A stretch of 64,000 nucleotides of DNA from Shewanella putrefaciens (GCF_016406325.1 NZ_CP066370.1:558001-622000); one strand, 5' to 3'. Shown: positions 19,717 through 30,138, counted from the first letter of the stretch. Program-made: numbers and translations. The notes: generated by a model not told the origin, from the letters alone.

Positions 19717-22017
19717 ATGACAACTAAGACGACAAAAAAAACACCCGCTCAGCGCAAGGCAAAAAGGAGTCGTGGACTCTTTGGGCACATCTGGTCGCTC
19801 ACTTGGAAGTTGACTTTAGTAGTGCTTGCCGTAGTTACTTTTTACAGTATTTATCTTGATCAAATTATTGCCAAAAAATTTGAAGGGCAAAAATGGCATC
19901 TACCCGCCCAAGTATTTAGCCGGTCCATGGCCTTGTACCCCGGTGCCGCCGTCAGTCATCCTCAGTTAATGGCTGAACTTAAATTGCTCGGTTATCGTAA
20001 GGTCGCTAATCCTCGCCAAGTCGGTGAATTTTCAGCTTCAAGTACGCGTATAGAGTTATGGCGTAGACCCTTTTTACATCCTGAGGGCGATCAAGCAGAA
20101 CAAAGAGTAATGATAAGCTTCGACAGTGATGGTGTAAGTTCCGTCGCGCGGATAGAAGATAAGCGTCAATTAGCGGTGTTTCATTTAGAACCCGTATTAC
20201 TTGATCGTATTATTGCTGGCGACGGTGAAGATAGGTTATTTGTGCCAACCGAAGATATGCCTAAATTGATTATTCAGGCATTACTTCTAGTGGAAGATCG
20301 CAGTTTCTATGAACATCATGGCGTTAATCCTTTTGCGATTCTGCGTGCTGCGTTTGTCAACTTAAGTGCTGGACGAACAGTACAAGGCGGCTCAACGCTG
20401 ACACAGCAGCTTGCAAAAAACTTTTTCTTGTCCAGTGAGCGCTCTTTGCTGCGTAAAGTGCGGGAAGCGCTAATGGCGGTGATTATTGATTTTCGCTACA
20501 GCAAAGAAGAAATCCTCGAAGCCTATTTAAATGAAGTTTATATGGGGCAGGATAAATCCCGTGCCATACACGGCATGGGGCTGGCCTCGCAATTTTATTT
20601 TGGACGTCCGATTAGCGAACTGACTGCGCCTCAGCAGGCATTTCTTGTGGCAGCAATTAAAGGTCCGTCTTACTACAATCCGTGGAAATATCCAGATCGT
20701 AGTCAAGAAAGACGCGATCTCGTATTGCGTTTATTGATGGATGCGGGTGAATTAAATACAGAACAGTATAAGGCGGCGGTAGAGTCTCCATTGGGCTTAC
20801 GTAGTCAAAATAAGCCTGTTCATCAGAAGTTACCTGCTTTCTATGCTTTGGTGAAGCAAGAACTAAATCAACGTTATGGTGATGCTTTACTGAAACAATC
20901 TGGTGTGAAAATTTATACTACCCTAGACCCAATGGCCCAAGAAGCGGCCGAAAATGCGGTGATGAAAACCTTTAAAAGTTTAGATAAAGGCAATAAATCA
21001 TTGCAGATTGGTATGGTGGTGACCGACAAATACACCGGCGGTATTGCCGCAATGGTAGGCGATAAAACGCCAGGGTTTGATGGATTTAACCGCGCCGTTG
21101 AAATTCGCCGTCCTATTGGCTCGTTAATTAAGCCCTTTGTGTACGCGACGGCATTGGCGCCTAATAGCAAATTCACTTTGGCGACACCGCTAAAAGATCA
21201 GCCTATTACCTTAAAAAATGAACAAGGTAAAACTTGGTCTCCCCAAAACTTCGATAAAAAGTTTAGTGGTCAAGTATCCCTGTTAACGGCGTTGAAAAAA
21301 TCGATGAACGTGCCCACGGTAAACTTGGGGATTGCGGTTGGTGTGGACGCAGTAGCAACCACCCTAGCCAAATCTGGCTGGGAAGAGCCCTTAAACGAAT
21401 ATCCATCGATGTTATTAGGGGCAGTGAATGGCTCTCCTCTGATGGTCGCGCAGGTGTACCAGACCCTAGCGGATAATGGGGCTTATCGTAAGCTCACAAC
21501 CGTTACTGCAGTATTGGATAGCCATAATGAACCTTTGCCAGTGACCCGTTCACCTAAAGAGCAAGCCATTACGCCCGAAACAGATTTTCTCGTGCAATAT
21601 GCGATGCAGCAGGTGGTGCGTTCTGGTACGGCAACACGGTTAGGTAATGCTTTCCCTGGGGTGGCGCTAGCGGGTAAAACGGGAACGAGTAACGATAGCC
21701 GTGACTCTTGGTTTGCGGGGTTTGATGAGCGTAATGTTGCAGCAATTTGGGTCGGACGGGACGATAATGGCAAAACTAGCCTCTATGGTAGTAGTGGCGC
21801 CATGGCGGTATATCAATCCTTCTTAAGTGAGCGCCCACCAATTGGTTTACGCTCAATCCCGGTTCCAGGTGTTGTGCGAGGCTATTTTGACCGTGATACT
21901 GGCGTCGCTAAAGAAGCGGGTTGTGGCAATGTCGAAGCTCTACCCGCATTAAAGGGAACCTATAATCCTGCACAAAATTGCGGTGAACCTTTGCAATGGT
22001 GGCAGAAGATTTTCTAG
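19717..22017 (+). CDS. mrcB: Bifunctional penicillin-binding protein 1b
   Basis: A 766-residue class A PBP, second in line after hrpB as in many gammaproteobacteria. A basic cytoplasmic N-terminus precedes one transmembrane helix (about residues 30-52), a UB2H-like region, the GT51 glycosyltransferase with EDRSFYEHHG (catalytic Glu) and QGGSTLTQQLAKN, then the transpeptidase with active-site SxxK in GSLIKP, SxN in KSMNVP and KTG in GKTGTSND. It polymerises and cross-links peptidoglycan at the inner membrane. The ATG at 19717 (MTTKTTKKTP) is preferred; a GTG-started 15-residue extension to 19672 is possible. Confidence 0.95.
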   Translation: MTTKTTKKTPAQRKAKRSRGLFGHIWSLTWKLTLVVLAVVTFYSIYLDQIIAKKFEGQKWHLPAQVFSRSMALYPGAAVSHPQLMAELKLLGYRKVANPRQVGEFSASSTRIELWRRPFLHPEGDQAEQRVMISFDSDGVSSVARIEDKRQLAVFHLEPVLLDRIIAGDGEDRLFVPTEDMPKLIIQALLLVEDRSFYEHHGVNPFAILRAAFVNLSAGRTVQGGSTLTQQLAKNFFLSSERSLLRKVREALMAVIIDFRYSKEEILEAYLNEVYMGQDKSRAIHGMGLASQFYFGRPISELTAPQQAFLVAAIKGPSYYNPWKYPDRSQERRDLVLRLLMDAGELNTEQYKAAVESPLGLRSQNKPVHQKLPAFYALVKQELNQRYGDALLKQSGVKIYTTLDPMAQEAAENAVMKTFKSLDKGNKSLQIGMVVTDKYTGGIAAMVGDKTPGFDGFNRAVEIRRPIGSLIKPFVYATALAPNSKFTLATPLKDQPITLKNEQGKTWSPQNFDKKFSGQVSLLTALKKSMNVPTVNLGIAVGVDAVATTLAKSGWEEPLNEYPSMLLGAVNGSPLMVAQVYQTLADNGAYRKLTTVTAVLDSHNEPLPVTRSPKEQAITPETDFLVQYAMQQVVRSGTATRLGNAFPGVALAGKTGTSNDSRDSWFAGFDERNVAAIWVGRDDNGKTSLYGSSGAMAVYQSFLSERPPIGLRSIPVPGVVRGYFDRDTGVAKEAGCGNVEALPALKGTYNPAQNCGEPLQWWQKIF

Positions 22018-22168
22018 GTTAATCGGGGCGATTATTGGCTAATAACGCACTGATGTGTTGAATATAAAACCAGTAGAACCTGTGTCGATGGAAGTGATGT
22101 TATCGAGAGCAAACTCGGGATGTCACTCTTCCTTTTGCTCGGGACGTTAACTCAAAGTGAGAAATGAC

Positions 22169-22447
22169 ATGTTTAAAACCGCTGCCGCCGTGCATATTTT
22201 AGTGAAACACAAAGAGCAGGCTGAGGATATTGTTAAGCAGCTAAATAATGGTGCTAATTTTGCTGTGCTCGCTAAGCGTTTTTCCTCTTGTCCTTCAGCC
22301 AAAAAAGGCGGCGACTTAGGTGAGTTTAAAAAAGGCCAAATGGTGCCACAGTTCGATAAAGTCGCATTTTCGGGCGAGTTATTGGTGCCACATATAGTAA
22401 AAACGAAGTTTGGCTGGCATGTCGTTAAAGTGCTTTATCGCACTTAA
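22169..22447 (+). CDS. ppiC: Parvulin-type peptidyl-prolyl cis-trans isomerase C
   Basis: A 92-residue single-domain parvulin, almost the exact size of E. coli PpiC (93). Diagnostic blocks are [57 protein letters not shown] and the final [12 protein letters not shown]. It catalyses prolyl isomerisation in the cytoplasm; there is no signal peptide. A GTG at 22157 would add four residues, but the MFKTAAAV start aligns with PpiC. It is probably transcribed alone. Confidence 0.95.
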   Translation: MFKTAAAVHILVKHKEQAEDIVKQLNNGANFAVLAKRFSSCPSAKKGGDLGEFKKGQMVPQFDKVAFSGELLVPHIVKTKFGWHVVKVLYRT

Positions 22448-22526
22448 TACCTCAGTAATAAGCGCATCTTCACCGAACGTTATTTTCGACTAATCAAATA
22501 GATTGGAAGATTAGGGAGCGATCAGC

Positions 22527-22922
22527 ATGAAATTTAGTTTTAACACCGAAGATGCGAGCCAAGTATGTGTGGGCGCTTTTGCCCTTGCGGTTCCCATCGC
22601 ATTTTCTGAGGAAGCGTGGCAACTTGGCGAAACGTTGCCTTTATTAAATATTGCTATGCTCTTTAGTTTATCGTTGTTATTTCTCGGAGTATTTACTTAC
22701 CACAGCGTGTTCCAGCAGAATATTCGAACACGGATCCCTGTGTTTATTTTTCGGATAGTGGTGGCGTATTTGCTCACTGCACTTGTTGTTTTTCTGGTGC
22801 TGTTTTGCCTCGATAAAGTGCCATTTTTTGAGGATCCTCTGACCTCGATTAAACGGATCATAGTGATTACTATGCCGGCCTCTATGGGCGCTATCGTTGT
22901 GGATAGTTTTGATAAAGAATGA
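22527..22922 (+). CDS. DUF2391 family integral membrane protein
   Basis: A 131-residue protein with four predicted transmembrane helices (about 15-30, 38-58, 72-95 and 107-125). The opening block with GAFALAVPIAFSEEAWQLGETLP matches the DUF2391 / putative integral membrane protein family as I recall it. Function is unknown. The ATG follows a gggagcgatc ribosome site. It lies between ppiC and a small PspB-like gene with no clear operon partner. Confidence 0.65.
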   Translation: MKFSFNTEDASQVCVGAFALAVPIAFSEEAWQLGETLPLLNIAMLFSLSLLFLGVFTYHSVFQQNIRTRIPVFIFRIVVAYLLTALVVFLVLFCLDKVPFFEDPLTSIKRIIVITMPASMGAIVVDSFDKE

Positions 22923-23066
22923 TTTTGCAGTCAAATCTCATGACTTTTGTCACTGGTGTATTTGGCGTATCTTGAACATACTGATTGTTACTGCGTTTCG
23001 AGATTAAATTTCACTGCAAAAATAACCCTGAAACGTCAACACACCCTAAAACGAAAGGAATGGATT

Positions 23067-23297
23067 ATGAACAATGGTGCTCTTGCTTTACTTATTCCCA
23101 TACTTGCGATTGTGGGAGGATATGTTGTGGCAATTATGAAGATCCGTGAAAAGCAAAGATTGGCGAGTCATGAGCAAGCACAGGAGAACCAAGTGCTGCG
23201 CACCGAGTTAGAAACGCTGCGTCGTCGTGTTGAGGTGCTAGAGCAGTTAGTGACTGACGATGGTTTTCAATTAAAACGTGAGTTTAATAAAGTCTAA
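23067..23297 (+). CDS. Small membrane-anchored coiled-coil protein, PspB-like
   Basis: A 76-residue protein: one N-terminal transmembrane segment (about residues 5-24, ALALLIPILAIVGGYVVAI) followed by a cytoplasmic coiled coil (about 28-68) rich in Glu/Arg/Leu heptads. This layout is that of phage-shock protein B, but no pspA or pspC is adjacent, so it is not called pspB. The ATG with aaaggaatgg upstream is chosen; the longer frame from 22947 lacks a ribosome site and starts inside the promoter region. Confidence 0.6.
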   Translation: MNNGALALLIPILAIVGGYVVAIMKIREKQRLASHEQAQENQVLRTELETLRRRVEVLEQLVTDDGFQLKREFNKV

Positions 23298-23496
23298 AAG
23301 ATGCATGTTGCGATGGAAATGCGCTAGCAATGTGAAATGCAACAACGAGGTTATTCGCTTTACAAATATTATCACGGTGTTACTTTTACGGCTTCGTTGG
23401 ATTCAAGTCATCGGGTGAGTGAAATACCTAAATTAAGGTAGACTCGTGAGAATTTTGTTATCCATCCCTACTTGAGTCATTACTAATAGAGTTTAT

Positions 23497-24198
23497 ATGT
23501 TTCTAGCGCCTTATTTTTCAAAGCAAAATCAAGCAATTTCAGTTTCGGCACAGCAGGCTAGCGATTTCGCTAAGAAAGTTGCACAGGATTTTAATCCTAT
23601 ACATGATGTCGGCGCCAAGCGTTTTTGTGTCCCCGGAGATCTGCTGTTTGCTTTAGTGTTAACCCAGTATGGTTTGAGTCAGAGCATGAAATTTAGCTTT
23701 GCAGGCATGGTGGGGGATGGCGTCGAATTGCAATTTCCAGAGCAGGTTAATGATAGTTTTTCGATTTGCGATAGTCGTGAAAAAGCCTATCTTAATGTCA
23801 GCCGTCAGGGTGATGTAAGTTGTTGTGATGCGCAGAAAGAATCCTTTATTCGTCAATATGTTGCTTTCTCTGGACATAATTTCATCGATATCTTAGTGCC
23901 GTTAATGAAACAGCATCAAGTGATGATAAATCCAGAACGCCCATTAGTGATTTACGAAAGCATGTCGTTCGATCTCACTACACTTGATTTTATTGAGGTC
24001 ACTTTATCCCTCGTTGGACAAGATCTTAAAATTGATGGCAAACGCGGCGATGTGACTTTGCATTTTGAGTTACACAGTGGTGATACCTTAGTCGGAACAG
24101 GTATAAAGACCTTAGTGATGAGTGGATTACGTGCTTACGATGAGGTTTTTGTGCAGCAAATGTGCGCAACCTATGAAGGCCGTAAAATAGATTATTGA
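23497..24198 (+). CDS. DUF3581 family protein, hotdog-fold-like
   Basis: A 233-residue protein that I recognise as the DUF3581 family, frequent in Shewanella and relatives. Residues about 20-60 (FAKKVAQDFNPIHDVGAKRFCVPGDLLFALVL) follow the hydratase pattern of MaoC/hotdog proteins, with NPIHD in the place of the catalytic Asp-His pair. An acyl-thioester or lipid-related role is therefore possible but not shown. No signal peptide is seen. It converges on a minus-strand chemoreceptor gene 88 bp away. Confidence 0.6.
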   Translation: MFLAPYFSKQNQAISVSAQQASDFAKKVAQDFNPIHDVGAKRFCVPGDLLFALVLTQYGLSQSMKFSFAGMVGDGVELQFPEQVNDSFSICDSREKAYLNVSRQGDVSCCDAQKESFIRQYVAFSGHNFIDILVPLMKQHQVMINPERPLVIYESMSFDLTTLDFIEVTLSLVGQDLKIDGKRGDVTLHFELHSGDTLVGTGIKTLVMSGLRAYDEVFVQQMCATYEGRKIDY

Positions 24199-24238
24199 TA
24201 GGCGCTTAGGTCATCGCGTGGTTTTTGTCTGTAGGCAA

Positions 24239-24264
24239 AGCGCTATGCATCCATAAATAGCGCT
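24239..24264. terminator. Inverted repeat between convergent genes (possible terminator)
   Basis: A 7-bp perfect stem (agcgcta / tagcgct) with a 12-nt loop sits between DUF3581 and the convergent chemoreceptor gene. There is no T run, so termination activity is uncertain. Confidence 0.35.
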
Positions 24265-24286
24265 AATGAATGATGTAATATGCGGA

Positions 24287-25594
24287 TTAATGTTGATCGT
24301 CGATGGAAAGCTTTGACACCGTTGATGAGACATTTTCCGCCCCATTACGAATTTCCCCCATAACCAATGTCACCTCTGCTAACTGCAGTTTCCCTTCCTG
24401 AGCGATACGCTCAACCTCATTCATCATGTGTGTTGCGCTAGCGGTTAATTGAGTATTTTTACTGACTACGGCGGCAATTTCACTGGTTGATTTACTGGTT
24501 CGGGCTGCAAGTTGTCTCACTTCATCGGCGACAACGGCAAAGCCACGCCCTTGATCACCTGCACGCGCAGCTTCAATGGCAGCGTTAAGCGCCAGAAGAT
24601 TCGTTTGATCTGCAATCGAACTGATGGTTGCAACAATGGCTTGAATACTCTGAGACTGCTCATTGAGTTTTGCCATTGAATCCGTCGTCCTATGGGTTTG
24701 CTCGGCAATGGCATTTGAGGTACTTACTGTTGCATCCAGCAATTTCACACCTTGTTGGGCTTGTGTAAGCGTTTGTTGTGAGGTGATCAGCGCAATATTA
24801 GCGGCTTCTTGAACGGCTTGATTTTGTTGGATTCGCGCGCTGACATCGCTGGCGAATTTGATGATTTTTCTGACATGACCGTTTTCATCAATAATGGGAT
24901 TATAGGCAGCCTCTAACCAGATGGATTGACCATAGGCATTTTTACGCTCAAACAAACCGCTCTTAAATTGCCCATTTTTAAGATCGTCCCAAAAATGAGG
25001 TTGTTGCTGATAGAAATTATCAAAGCAAAAAATACGGTGGTGCTTGCCGATGACTTGTTCTTTGCTGTACGCCATTACCCGTAAGAAATTATGATTGGCG
25101 TTGAGTATGGTACCCTCTGGCGTAAATTCAATAATGGCCTGTGACTTATTTAATGCATCGAAAATAGCCGCTTGATCATCGAGTTGAAGCTTTTCTTTCG
25201 TGATGTCAGCGGCAATCTTCATCACTTTTATCACTTTCCCATCTAATTTAATGGGAAAATAAGTCGCTTTAAGCCATATCTCGTGTCCATTTTTATGGAT
25301 ACGGCAAAAATTACCTTCCTGCAGATGGCCTGCTTTCAAGTTGTCCCAAAACTGACGATAGGTAGAGGCGTTTGCATATTCTGGCTTACAAAATATCCTA
25401 TGGCTTCGGCCTATAATTTCTACCAGAGAATAACCCATCGTATTTAAAAACAGAGGATTAGCATCTAGGATTTCACCATCTGGTGAAAACGTGATAGTGG
25501 CGACGCTGTTATCGATGGAATCAACTAAAGATTCTGATTCCAGTAGTTTCGCTTCACTCTCTTCAAGGCTTTTACGTAACGATGAATTAAACAC
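24287..25594 (-). CDS. Soluble double-PAS methyl-accepting chemotaxis protein
   Basis: A 435-residue chemoreceptor without transmembrane segments. Two PAS domains with PAC motifs (about residues 25-135 and 145-255) contain the aligned blocks [17 protein letters not shown] and [17 protein letters not shown], suggesting internal duplication. The C-terminal signalling domain has the hairpin tip [39 protein letters not shown] sequence (near residues 330-365) that binds CheA/CheW. It probably senses a cytoplasmic redox or ligand cue through PAS cofactors. The methylation-helix region is short, as in other small cytoplasmic receptors. Monocistronic on the minus strand. Confidence 0.9.
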   Translation of the reverse strand: MFNSSLRKSLEESEAKLLESESLVDSIDNSVATITFSPDGEILDANPLFLNTMGYSLVEIIGRSHRIFCKPEYANASTYRQFWDNLKAGHLQEGNFCRIHKNGHEIWLKATYFPIKLDGKVIKVMKIAADITKEKLQLDDQAAIFDALNKSQAIIEFTPEGTILNANHNFLRVMAYSKEQVIGKHHRIFCFDNFYQQQPHFWDDLKNGQFKSGLFERKNAYGQSIWLEAAYNPIIDENGHVRKIIKFASDVSARIQQNQAVQEAANIALITSQQTLTQAQQGVKLLDATVSTSNAIAEQTHRTTDSMAKLNEQSQSIQAIVATISSIADQTNLLALNAAIEAARAGDQGRGFAVVADEVRQLAARTSKSTSEIAAVVSKNTQLTASATHMMNEVERIAQEGKLQLAEVTLVMGEIRNGAENVSSTVSKLSIDDQH

Positions 25595-25912
25595 TGAGAT
25601 ACTCCTTAATTCAAAAACGAACTCTTTTTTATTGGATGATATGGCGCCAAATACACTGATAAATATAGCTATGATTGGGATGATTTGTGGTTTTTATTAA
25701 CATGGTACGCCGAACTGTATACTGCAATATTGGCAAGTAAGATCACTAAAATCAGATGTGGATAAAGTGCAGACATCAAGCTTACATGAGCAAATGTTGC
25801 CAAGTAACGGAGTTTGGCAGGCGTTTTTGCTAGATTATCGCCCGTTTGTATAGATTCACTATACGGGCTTTGCTTTGCATAAAAGCCTGCCAACTTGAGG
25901 TGAGAATAAACC
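25595..25912. other. Intergenic region between chemoreceptor and ttrA, with hairpin
   Basis: It holds the chemoreceptor promoter side and, at 25840-25868, a bulged inverted repeat (gtatag / ctatac core plus gccc / gggc outer arms) 45-70 bp beyond the ttrA stop. It may end the ttr transcript, but no T run follows it on the minus strand. An ORF across it starts only at TTG and is not believed. Confidence 0.4.
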
Positions 25913-28900
25913 TTATACGACTTTCTCTATTTTTGCGGGTAGCCCTTGTCTGGCCGAAGCGCCACTTGCCCAATCCACCAGCGGGTAGCGGCCGTGGCGA
26001 CTCGGATCAAACAGATTCAAGTCGTTCATATTGATGCCTACTCGGATCAGCGGATTGGCGGCGATTTTAAGGTTGTCGATCACTACGTCCCGCGCGCCGA
26101 GTTCCTTATGGCCATAACCGTGTTCGATAGCGATGCAGTCAGGGTGCACTCCGGCAACACATTCCACTAAGGCAATAACGCTGCCGTTGGGCGTGCTGAT
26201 CTTGACCGTGTCACCTGTGCTGATCCCAAGGCGAGTGGCGGTTTTCTCGTTCAGTCGCACCGGATTATTAGGGTGTACTTGGCGTAAACGATCCGAGCCA
26301 ATACTCATAGAACTCATGGTATGGGATTTGTAGCTGCTGATCAGCAATGGCCACTGTGACTTATCAAACGCCTTATCGAGCGGTGTGCCATTGGCTAAGG
26401 CGGGTTGATATAAGCGCGGACAGCCACTCATAAATTCCCCTGTGAGACTGTTACGGCGACTGCCCACTTCAGGATTCCACAGCATCATAGGTTTTGGCCA
26501 AACCTTGGTTGGATTCCCCACTTCATCCCGTGCACCGCTCATATTTTCAAAGCGGCCGCCGCGGGCAAATAAGTAGCTAACTTTTTTGACTTCATCTGGC
26601 TTGAGTCTGGCGTTGAGCTCACTTTGGATACGACTCACACCGCTAAGATACATGTCCTCAGCGTTGATATCGGCGACGGCTTTACCCAAATAGGCCACGT
26701 TGGCTGCACCATAGAGTGAGTAATCCGCTGCGCGCGTTAACGGATGCAAGCTGCCATCGGCGGCCTTAACGGCATTTTCGCCAAAGCCGGGTAGTTGCAG
26801 TTTTATCGCCACTTGGCTCAAGAAAGATTCCATGCACACCACATCGCCACTGGCCATTTTTGTGACCCTTGGTTCGACAATCGGCCAGCGACCTGTCGTT
26901 TCCTTCGTCAGGGTCCCATGCCAAGAAGGGCTCCAACCCCATGACTCGTAAGTTAATGTGTCGGGCACGATATAATCCGATAGCGCCGAGGTTTCGTTAA
27001 TAAAGCTGTCGATACTGATAAACAGCGGCAGCACTTTGGGATCTTTCAGTTGTTCACCAATGGCTTCACCTAGACCCGCTTGACCATAAATTGGATTGCC
27101 CATGTGGTTAATCCATGCTTTGAGTCGATAGGGATAACCGTGCACCGCCGCCGTTAAATGTTCGCCAAGCAAGGGCGATGAAATCGGAAACCAAGGCTCC
27201 TTTGTAGGATAAGGCGATTCGCCCGCTTCGACTTTACGGCGATACTCTGAGGTTTTCTCGTAGGGGAATTTAGAGCGCGATAGGAATACGCCCTTAGGCT
27301 CGACCATGCCGTCAAACTCCTGCAGATTATACCTTGGGCCTTTACCAAAGGCAGGAAATGAACCGCCGGAAGCTAATGCGCCACCTTTTAAATTGATGTT
27401 ACCTATCATGGCGTTGAGCATCATGATTGCCCACGCGCTATAAAAACCATTGGCGCTCATTGTGCCGCCGTGGGAGATCACCGCAGCCTTAGTGCCATGG
27501 CTGGTAAATTTATCCGCGAGGGTAATGATCTGCGCCTCGCTGATATCGCACTCCTTGGCATAGTGTGCCATCTCGAAGCTCTGCGCCGCTTCACTTAACA
27601 GTTGGAAGCTAGATTTAACCGCAATCATTCCCTTAGGTGTGTCGACGCTTTGGTCAACGTCGAGCTTAGCTTTCAGGCTTTGACTCGCCAACACTATCTC
27701 GCCACTCGCGGCATCGACAACCAACTGCGAGTCTTGCTCGCCATAGGCTTTGCCCTCGAAAGGTAAGTCAAGATCGCTGGCAAAGAGATATTGGCCATAT
27801 CTTGGATGGGTCGGTTCGCTGACGATCAAGAAGCCCGCGTTACTAAAACCACGGTAACCTGATGCTTTTGCGGCATCGACATTGGGTGCACTCAAAAAAT
27901 CGGCGGCGTAGCGCTGGTTATCAATAATCCAGCGCAACATGCCCATGGCGAGGGCCGAGTCGGTGGCGGGGCGGATCGGCAGCCAAGTATTGTTACCCGC
28001 GCAAGGTTGATTCGAGGTATTGGGTAGCATGGGTGACACCACCACATAACTGAAATTGCTGTTATTCACCCGCGCGTTAGCCAATTGTCTTGCTTGGCGT
28101 TTAAAGGGATTGCCCGATTGCTGCGGTGAAGTGCCGATAAAGAGTAAAAATTCACTATGGTCCCAATCGGGTTTTAAGTGGGCGTATTTTTTCAAATCAT
28201 CCAATAAAGCGCCCGCTCCAGCACGGTAGGTAAATCCACAGTAAGCGCCGTGGTTGGCAAAGTTGCGCGTGCCAAAGCTGTTGAAGGTGAAGCGTTTGAT
28301 AATGGCATCGCGGCCTTCATCTGATGCGTTTGAGACCAGTAACTGATTAGCTTTAGGGCCGTATTCTGGATTATTGGTATCGAGTGGCGTGGTGATATCA
28401 CGAATCGCTCTTAAGCCTTCGACTTGGCCCTCACCAAATAAATCACCGCCTTCGACGACTTCATTCAGCAATTGCTCAAAGCTAATGCTCTGCCATTGGC
28501 CGCTGCCGCGCTTACCCACGCGTTTAAGGCATTGGGTGACGCGATGTGGGCTATCTAATTGTTCTAGCATGGCATTACCGCGGGCGCAGGCGGTGGAACG
28601 TCCTTGCAGCCCTTGTTCTTGGAAGGCGCTAAGCCCAACAAAGGCGGTTTTGATTGGTGTATCGAAATCGATATGTTCCCGCGATGACAACGGATGATAA
28701 GGATTACCGCTGATACGGATGATTTTATCGGTTTTTTGATCGATACGAGCGCGCACGCCGCATTTGGTCCAGCAACCTAAGCACATAGTATTGGCGATGC
28801 GTTGATCGTCATTGCTGATCAGCTGACCTGACTGTAAATCGACTTTGTATTCAGGTGCTAAGGAATTACCATGCAGCGGATCTTGGGTTGGTTTTCCTGA

Positions 28901-29020
28901 GGTACCATTGACGACACCTTTACCTATTTGCGCTAATGTATGGCTATAACCCGCGGCAAATAATCCCACACCACCCGTTACAGCGGCCCCTTTGATAAAA
29001 CGACGTTTACTCTTATCCAT
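25913..29020 (-). CDS. ttrA: Tetrathionate reductase catalytic subunit A (molybdopterin)
   Basis: A 1035-residue molybdopterin oxidoreductase, the size expected for TtrA. A Tat signal (KSKRRFIKG, residues about 3-35) exports the folded protein. A [4Fe-4S]-binding region follows with CLGCWTKCGVRARID, then NQP-type molybdopterin domains with HGGTMSANG and a C-terminal dinucleotide-binding domain (PVRLNEKTATRLGISTGD, KELGARDVVID). TtrA reduces tetrathionate to thiosulfate in the periplasm during anaerobic respiration. The ATG giving MDKSKRRF is chosen; an upstream extension to 29170 overlaps ttrC. It is third in ttrB-ttrC-ttrA, 35 bp after ttrC. Confidence 0.95.
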   Translation of the reverse strand: MDKSKRRFIKGAAVTGGVGLFAAGYSHTLAQIGKGVVNGTSGKPTQDPLHGNSLAPEYKVDLQSGQLISNDDQRIANTMCLGCWTKCGVRARIDQKTDKIIRISGNPYHPLSSREHIDFDTPIKTAFVGLSAFQEQGLQGRSTACARGNAMLEQLDSPHRVTQCLKRVGKRGSGQWQSISFEQLLNEVVEGGDLFGEGQVEGLRAIRDITTPLDTNNPEYGPKANQLLVSNASDEGRDAIIKRFTFNSFGTRNFANHGAYCGFTYRAGAGALLDDLKKYAHLKPDWDHSEFLLFIGTSPQQSGNPFKRQARQLANARVNNSNFSYVVVSPMLPNTSNQPCAGNNTWLPIRPATDSALAMGMLRWIIDNQRYAADFLSAPNVDAAKASGYRGFSNAGFLIVSEPTHPRYGQYLFASDLDLPFEGKAYGEQDSQLVVDAASGEIVLASQSLKAKLDVDQSVDTPKGMIAVKSSFQLLSEAAQSFEMAHYAKECDISEAQIITLADKFTSHGTKAAVISHGGTMSANGFYSAWAIMMLNAMIGNINLKGGALASGGSFPAFGKGPRYNLQEFDGMVEPKGVFLSRSKFPYEKTSEYRRKVEAGESPYPTKEPWFPISSPLLGEHLTAAVHGYPYRLKAWINHMGNPIYGQAGLGEAIGEQLKDPKVLPLFISIDSFINETSALSDYIVPDTLTYESWGWSPSWHGTLTKETTGRWPIVEPRVTKMASGDVVCMESFLSQVAIKLQLPGFGENAVKAADGSLHPLTRAADYSLYGAANVAYLGKAVADINAEDMYLSGVSRIQSELNARLKPDEVKKVSYLFARGGRFENMSGARDEVGNPTKVWPKPMMLWNPEVGSRRNSLTGEFMSGCPRLYQPALANGTPLDKAFDKSQWPLLISSYKSHTMSSMSIGSDRLRQVHPNNPVRLNEKTATRLGISTGDTVKISTPNGSVIALVECVAGVHPDCIAIEHGYGHKELGARDVVIDNLKIAANPLIRVGINMNDLNLFDPSRHGRYPLVDWASGASARQGLPAKIEKVV

Positions 29021-29055
29021 GATGGACTCCTTAATTCTGTAAACTAATTGGGTGC

Positions 29056-30138
29056 TCAGCGAGCAAGTTTTGCCGCAGGCGTGTGGCGAATAAGTTCGGA
29101 GACCAGCGCCATTAATGCTAACCAAAGGCCGAAAGTCCCAGCTATTCCTAATAGCCCTTCGGGTCCCCAAGGCAGTTGATAGAGATAAGTCCCCGCGCCG
29201 TATTTAGGATCGGTTTGCGCTTGAATTAGCACTATCCAGCGAAATCCCCACGCAAGGTGAATGGCCGTGAGGCTGACGATTAGCATTGCCATATTGGGTA
29301 AGTGACGAATGGCGAGCATCAGTGCCAGCACGGCGAGTGTGACCAGTACCCAAATCGCAGCCAGTTGCCAGCTTGGGCTGGTTTCAAGCAATAGTGCGGC
29401 TTCAGGGGCCGAGCCCTTATCGAATAACGCCCAGCCGATAAGGCATAGGGCGAATAGACCAAAACTCGCTCTTACCCAGAGTAATAGGCTGTCTTGGGTG
29501 CGCTGTTGGTAGCCCTTTAATAGTCGATTCAGTACCACCAAAGTGCCGCAGGCGGCGAGCAGGGCACTCATTGCCATCAAAGGTGGCAGCCAATAGGTAT
29601 GCCACAGTGGCCGCGCCTTAATGGCCATGGTTTCCATGCCAGTGTAGAGGGCGATACTGCAGGCACTCAGGGCCGTGATCAGTGCGATCGGCTTGATGAA
29701 TTTGTCACTGTTCCAATCACCGAATCTCAGTAATTGGCCTATTTTATTCACCCAATCTGAGTCTTGATTCGTGGTGTGCTTAGGCAGATATTGACGCAGT
29801 AGCAGCCAAGCAAACACTGCGCTGGTGCCCGAGAATACGGGCAGTAAAAAGGCGCCATACCACATCCAAGAATCAGGGCGAACTTGCGCATAAAAATGCC
29901 AAGCCCGCAGCGGTTGGTGTAAATCGGCGAGTAAGGCGATAGGGGCGACTATGCCTGCGGTTAACATTAAACAGGCGCAGAGCTTCAGCAATCTGTCATC
30001 GGGTTTGGGTTGGCTGAACAAGTGTATTGTCGCTACCCATACGCTGGCGTAGGCGAGCCCCATCATAAAAAAGTATTGTACTGCCCAAGGTAGCCAAGTA
30101 ATGGCGATATCTGGGGTAAAGATTTCTTTAATGACCAT
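29056..30138 (-). CDS. ttrC: Tetrathionate reductase membrane subunit C (NrfD-like)
   Basis: A 360-residue integral membrane protein of the NrfD/PsrC type with about nine hydrophobic helices, e.g. WAVQYFFMMGLAYASVWV near the N-terminus and a final helix before the RHTPAAKLAR tail. Gln- and Trp-rich segments such as DLHQPLRAWHFY and RPLWHTYWLPPL are typical quinol-site neighbours in this family. TtrC oxidises menaquinol and passes electrons to TtrB. The ATG giving MVIKEIFTP overlaps the end of ttrB by 11 bp, showing translational coupling; the longer frame to 30207 is rejected. Confidence 0.93.
   Translation of the reverse strand: MVIKEIFTPDIAITWLPWAVQYFFMMGLAYASVWVATIHLFSQPKPDDRLLKLCACLMLTAGIVAPIALLADLHQPLRAWHFYAQVRPDSWMWYGAFLLPVFSGTSAVFAWLLLRQYLPKHTTNQDSDWVNKIGQLLRFGDWNSDKFIKPIALITALSACSIALYTGMETMAIKARPLWHTYWLPPLMAMSALLAACGTLVVLNRLLKGYQQRTQDSLLLWVRASFGLFALCLIGWALFDKGSAPEAALLLETSPSWQLAAIWVLVTLAVLALMLAIRHLPNMAMLIVSLTAIHLAWGFRWIVLIQAQTDPKYGAGTYLYQLPWGPEGLLGIAGTFGLWLALMALVSELIRHTPAAKLAR

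Noticed and set aside
25669..25893. 74-codon minus-strand ORF after ttrA with a hydrophobic stretch
   Set aside because: It starts only at TTG, has no ribosome site and overlaps a hairpin that may end the ttr transcript; no recognisable family.
29021..29170. 50-codon N-terminal extension of ttrA
   Set aside because: It overlaps the end of ttrC and would place the Tat signal far from the N-terminus.
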